Assembly (NCBI RefSeq): GCF_015476235.1
Contig: NZ_CP064338.1
Location: forward strand, 2,666,001-2,730,000
From: Caldimonas thermodepolymerans
GTDB taxonomy: Bacteria > Pseudomonadota > Gammaproteobacteria > Burkholderiales > Burkholderiaceae_C
Direction: 5' to 3'
Length of the DNA stretch: 64,000 nucleotides
The translations under genes were made by a program, and so were the position numbers. Shown piece after piece: positions 60,894 through 64,000 of the stretch. Numbering within the stretch: position 1 is the stretch's first letter; each line of letters starts with the position of its first letter. The notes beneath the pieces are model-generated. The model did no database searches. It was not told where the DNA came from and was given only the letters and a program-made list of their open reading frames with translations.

Positions 60894-61985
60894 ATGGACG
60901 ACGCAGCGCAAGCGGTCGCGTCGTCGCCCGCGGCCCGGCGCTCGCTGGGCTGGGCGATGGCAACGGCCTGGGCCGGCTTCTGGCTGCTGATGATGGTGGC
61001 CGAGATGCGCAACCATCCGCAAGGCGGCTGGGAGGCGGCGTGGCGCGCGCTGGTGCTGGAAGGCAGCTCGGCGCTGCTTGCCACCGCGGTGCTGCTGGTG
61101 CAGTGGCACCAGGCCCGCCGCCTGGACCGCTGGCTGGACCAGCCGGCGCGCTGGTTCGGCACGATGCTCGCGATCACGCTGCCGCTGTCGCTGCTGTTCG
61201 TGCCGCTGGTCCACCTGCTGCGCGTCGCGCTGTACGCCGCCGCCGGCCAAGCTTACCCGCACGAACCGCTGGCCGAGGTGGTCCTGCCCGAGACCGCGCG
61301 CTTCGCGGTGTTCTACCTGCTGTTCTGCGGCGTGCAGTTCGGCGTGCGCTCCTACCTCGCCTGGAACGGCGCACGCCTGCAGGCCGAGCGTGAACGGGCG
61401 CTCGCGCGCGAGGCACAGCTGTTGCTGCTGGCGCAGCAGCTGCAGCCGCATTTCCTGTTCAACGCCTTGAACACCATCTCGGCCCTGATCCATGCCGACC
61501 CCGATCGCGCCGACGCGCTGCTGACCCGGCTGGCCACGCTGCTGCGCGCCGCCACCGACCTGGTGCAGCGCCCGCAGCAGCCGCTGCACGAGGAGCTGAG
61601 GTTGCTGCACGCCTACGCCGAGATCATGGGCGAACGCTTCGCCGACCGGGTCTCGATCGCCTGGCAGGTCGACGCCGCGGCGCTCGCGTGCCCCGTGCCC
61701 ACGCTGTCCCTGCAGCCGTTGCTCGAGAACTGTTTCCGGCACGTGGTCGAACGCCGGCGCGAGCCGACCCGCATCGTCGTCCAGGCCGGCGTCGAGGCCG
61801 GCCGGTTGCGCGTGACGGTGCGCGACGACGGCGGCACGCTGGCGCCGTCCGCCGCCCCCGGCGTGGGGCTCGGCAACGTCATGCAGCGGTTGCAGGCCCT
61901 GCACGGCAAGGCCGCCTGGCTGCGCCTGGAGCCGCTGGCCGGCGGCGGCGTGGCGGCCGTGATGGAGCTGCCATGCGCGTGCTGA
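60894..61985 (+). CDS. LytS/AlgZ-type sensor histidine kinase
   Basis: A 363-residue membrane kinase. Four hydrophobic segments fill residues about 17-150 (LGWAMATAWAGFWLLMMVAE first). The His_kinase domain has LLLLAQQLQPHFLFNALNTI with the phosphorylated His, and LSQPLLENCFRH-type LSLQPLLENCFRHVVERR as the N-box; the ATPase end is VTVRDDGGTLA and GVGLGNVMQRLQ. It is the partner of the LytTR regulator encoded next with 13-bp overlap. The signal is unknown. Confidence 0.9.
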   Translation: MDDAAQAVASSPAARRSLGWAMATAWAGFWLLMMVAEMRNHPQGGWEAAWRALVLEGSSALLATAVLLVQWHQARRLDRWLDQPARWFGTMLAITLPLSLLFVPLVHLLRVALYAAAGQAYPHEPLAEVVLPETARFAVFYLLFCGVQFGVRSYLAWNGARLQAERERALAREAQLLLLAQQLQPHFLFNALNTISALIHADPDRADALLTRLATLLRAATDLVQRPQQPLHEELRLLHAYAEIMGERFADRVSIAWQVDAAALACPVPTLSLQPLLENCFRHVVERRREPTRIVVQAGVEAGRLRVTVRDDGGTLAPSAAPGVGLGNVMQRLQALHGKAAWLRLEPLAGGGVAAVMELPCAC

Positions 61986-62674
61986 TCGTCGACGACGAGC
62001 CGCTGGCGCGCGCCAAGCTGCGCCGCATGCTCGCCCCCTGGCCGGCGCTGGAAGTGGTGGGCGAAGCCGGCGACGGCGTGCAGGCCCTGCAGCTGTGCGC
62101 CACCCTGGCCCCGGATGCCGTGTTCCTCGACGTGCAGATGCCCGGCTGCAGCGGGCTGGACGTGGCCGCCTCGCTGCCCGACCCGGCGCCGGAGGTCGTG
62201 TTCGTCACCGCCTTCGACCGCTATGCGCTGCAGGCCTTCGACGCCGCGGCCCTGGACTACCTGCTCAAGCCGGTGGAGCCCGAGCGCCTGGCGCGCGCGG
62301 TGCAGCGCCTGCTCGAGCGCGACCGCCCGGCCGCCGCCCCCGCCCTGCCCGCGCAGCAGCTGCTGATCGCCGACCGCGGCCGGGTCCACGTGGTGGACTG
62401 CGCGCAGATCGACTGGCTGGAAGCGGCGGACAACTACGTGCACGTCGGTGCGCGGGAGTGGCTGATGCGACGGCCGCTGGCGGCGCTGCTCGCGGACCTG
62501 CCGTCGCACTTCGCGCGGGTGCACCGCAGCGCGGCCGTCAACCTGCACCGCGTGGCCCATGTGCTGCCGCGCGGCGACAAGGGCGATGCGCTCGTCGTAC
62601 TGCGCAGCGGCGCCGAGGTGCCCTGCAGCCGGGCGTGGCGGGCGGCGCTGGTGGCGCGGCTCGGGCCCGGCTGA
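61973..62674 (+). CDS. LytTR-type response regulator
   Basis: A 233-residue regulator. The receiver domain starts MRVLIVDDEPLARAKLRRML with the acidic pair, the phosphorylated Asp in AVFLDVQMPGCSG, Thr in VFVTAFDRYAL and Lys in LLKPVEPERL. The C-terminal LytTR DNA-binding domain (about 130-230) has DCAQIDWLEAADNYVHV, FARVHRSAAVNL and RVAHVLPR. It is close to AlgR of pseudomonads, so it may control envelope or polysaccharide genes; the acyltransferase gene follows 76 bp downstream. It overlaps the kinase gene by 13 bp. Confidence 0.92.
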   Translation: MRVLIVDDEPLARAKLRRMLAPWPALEVVGEAGDGVQALQLCATLAPDAVFLDVQMPGCSGLDVAASLPDPAPEVVFVTAFDRYALQAFDAAALDYLLKPVEPERLARAVQRLLERDRPAAAPALPAQQLLIADRGRVHVVDCAQIDWLEAADNYVHVGAREWLMRRPLAALLADLPSHFARVHRSAAVNLHRVAHVLPRGDKGDALVVLRSGAEVPCSRAWRAALVARLGPG

Positions 62675-62750
62675 GTCCGGTTCGCCCCGGCCTGCCCGCG
62701 CTTCGCCCCAGGCCGCTGCCGCACGGTGCGCCAGCGCCTAGGCTGCTGTC

Positions 62751-63926
62751 ATGACGCACGCACCGACCTCCCGCCTGTACTTCCTGGACTGGCTGCGCAT
62801 CGCCGCCTTCGGCGTGCTGGTGCTCTACCACGTCGGCATGTACTACGTCAGCTGGGACTGGCATGTGAAGAGCCCGCACGCCGGCCCGGCACCCGAGCCC
62901 TGGATGCTGCTCAGTTCGCCGTGGAGGCTGGGGCTGCTGTTCTTGGTCTCGGGCGTGGCCACGTCGACGATGCTGGCGCGCGACGCAGGCCGCGGCTGGC
63001 TGCGCGCGCGCTCGCAGCGCCTGCTGCTGCCCCTGGCCTGCGGCATGCTGCTGGTCGTGCCGCCCCAGCCGTACTTCGAGGTGGTGCAGCAGCACGGCTA
63101 CGCCGGCGGCTACCTGGACTTCCTGCGGCTGTACTTCCAGGGCCACGGCGGCTTCTGCCGCCCCGGTGCCGGTTGCCTGATCCTGCCGACCTGGAACCAC
63201 CTCTGGTTCGTGGCCTACCTGTGGGTCTACACGCTGGTGCTGTGGGCGCTGGTGCGCGGCGTTCCTGCGGCGCTGGAGCGCGCGGCCGTCCCCGCGCTGC
63301 GCCTGCTGCGTGGCCCGGCGCTGCTGCTGGCCCCGCTCGCGTTGATGGTCGCCTGGCGGGGGATGCTGGCACCGCGCTTTCCGTCCACCCACGCGCTGGT
63401 CGACGACTGGTACAACCATGCCGCCTACCTGAGCCTGTTCCTGCTCGGTGCGGTGCTCGCCCGCCGGCCCGAGGCGTGGGACGGGTTCGCGCGGCTGCGC
63501 CATGCGGCGCTGGTGCTGGCCCTGGCCGGTTGGGCGATGCTCGCGCTGCGCTACACCGGCTGGCCCGGGGCAGAAGCGCTGCGCGGCCTGCGGCCGGTGG
63601 CGTTCGGCACCGCGCAATGGTGCGGGATCGCCGCCGCGATCGGCTTTGCGCGCGTGCACTGGGACCGCGACCACGCCTGGCGCCGCTACCTGTGCGATGC
63701 GGTGTTTCCGGTCTACCTGCTGCACCAGACGCTGATCGTGCTGCTGACGCAGGCGCTCGCGCCGCTGGCATGGCCGCCGCTGGCCGAAGGCCCGGTGCTG
63801 GTGGTGCTGACGCTGGCGCTCAGCTTCGCGGGCTACGAGGGGGTGCGACGCGTCGCGCTGCTGCGGCCGTGGTTCGGCCTGGCGCGACGGCGGCCGTCCG
63901 CCCCGCTGGCCGCGGCCCCGGCCTGA
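62751..63926 (+). CDS. Acyltransferase family 3 membrane protein
   Basis: A 391-residue membrane protein with about ten hydrophobic segments. RLYFLDWLRIAAFGVLVLYHVGMYYVSWDW, with Arg and His of the AT3 family, is at the start (core DWLRIAAFGVLVLYHVGMYY). It resembles OpgC-like and other O-acyltransferases that modify glucans, lipopolysaccharide or polysaccharide with acetyl or succinyl groups. The sequence does not show the acceptor. The start has no strong ribosome-binding site. It follows the LytS/LytTR pair on the same strand and may be their target. Confidence 0.85.
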   Translation: MTHAPTSRLYFLDWLRIAAFGVLVLYHVGMYYVSWDWHVKSPHAGPAPEPWMLLSSPWRLGLLFLVSGVATSTMLARDAGRGWLRARSQRLLLPLACGMLLVVPPQPYFEVVQQHGYAGGYLDFLRLYFQGHGGFCRPGAGCLILPTWNHLWFVAYLWVYTLVLWALVRGVPAALERAAVPALRLLRGPALLLAPLALMVAWRGMLAPRFPSTHALVDDWYNHAAYLSLFLLGAVLARRPEAWDGFARLRHAALVLALAGWAMLALRYTGWPGAEALRGLRPVAFGTAQWCGIAAAIGFARVHWDRDHAWRRYLCDAVFPVYLLHQTLIVLLTQALAPLAWPPLAEGPVLVVLTLALSFAGYEGVRRVALLRPWFGLARRRPSAPLAAAPA

Positions 63927-63935
63927 ACCCCGGCC

Positions 63936-64000
63936 TCACTTGCCGGCCTGGCTGCGCCGCCATGCCTCCACGGCCTGCAGCGTGCTGCGCACGTGGGCCA
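63936..64000 (-). CDS. C-terminal end of a gene cut by the window edge
   Basis: On the minus strand 20 codons (AHVRSTLQAVEAWRRSQAGK) run from the window edge to TGA at 63936-63938, 9 bp past the convergent acyltransferase. The composition is coding-like for this genome, but too short to identify. It may also be chance. Confidence 0.35.
   Translation of the reverse strand, partial: AHVRSTLQAVEAWRRSQAGK

Noticed and set aside
58196-61177. A 993-codon open frame on the minus strand
   Set aside because: It is antisense to the GspE-type ATPase and has the low-complexity Arg/Gln/His/Ala-rich look of a GC-rich shadow frame; the plus-strand protein has full Walker and zinc motifs.

Overview
The window is one contiguous stretch of a GC-rich Burkholderiales-type (betaproteobacterial) chromosome. 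Evidence for this is the RibD-RibE-RibBA-RibH-NusB order with a RibBA whose second domain is degenerate, a FimT-PilV-PilW-PilX-PilY1-PilE minor-pilin operon, GlyA followed by NrdR, and YbgC-TolQ-TolR-TolA. I favour the Caldimonas/Rubrivivax/Leptothrix neighbourhood, but that placement is inference. Coding density is high, many neighbours overlap by ATGA/GTGA, and I see no insertion sequence, prophage, CRISPR array, rRNA or tRNA.

Layout. 1-6.4 kb: a cut-off cytochrome P450, ArsR and LysR regulators, and a quinone/azo-redox group (azoreductase, pirin, HpaR-type MarR regulator, WrbA), followed by a hydrolase-fold protein that lacks its nucleophile and a small exported repeat protein. 6.7-14.5 kb: amino-acid permease, exported methyltransferase, CopD-like protein and a compact terminal-oxidase locus (subunit II, fused subunits I+III, small membrane protein, CtaG). 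14.6-19.2 kb: LacI-type regulator divergent from gluconokinase plus a TRAP transporter. 19.3-25.4 kb: molybdopterin oxidoreductase, LysE exporter, PAS chemoreceptor under a sigma-28-like promoter, GDT1-type exporter and a MarR regulator with a double operator. 25.4-33.3 kb: thioesterase, glyoxalase I, Eda/Edd, ChaC, a MobA-like transferase, PdxH, MsrA and YdcF. 33.1-38.1 kb: a structured intergenic element, UbiD, lytic transglycosylase, a ZTP riboswitch with GlyA, and NrdR. 38.1-44.9 kb: minor-pilin operon. 45-50.2 kb: riboflavin genes, NusB and an aminotransferase. 50.3-54.9 kb: Ser/Thr kinase, a TPR lipoprotein and Tol genes. 54.9-64 kb: DinB, two diguanylate cyclases, an MshEN-GspE ATPase, a LytS/LytTR two-component pair and an acyltransferase.

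How the genes work together. Gluconate or a related sugar acid would enter through the TRAP system, be phosphorylated by GntK, and be split by Edd and Eda about 11 kb away. Two identical 13-bp operators 126 bp apart flank the gntR-gntK control region. GlyA, PdxH (which makes its cofactor) and the ZTP riboswitch tie this stretch to one-carbon and purine status. The two GGDEF proteins lie beside an ATPase carrying a cyclic-di-GMP-binding motif.

The most novel-looking signals are: the structured element at 33.13-33.33 kb; the GspE ATPase with MshEN repeats next to two cyclases; the fused oxidase with a Gln at the K-channel lysine; the Ser-to-Gly hydrolase; and the intrinsic-terminator-like hairpin just before the gntK start codon. 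I found no clear multi-gene system of unknown type; most of the window is recognisable housekeeping and metabolism.
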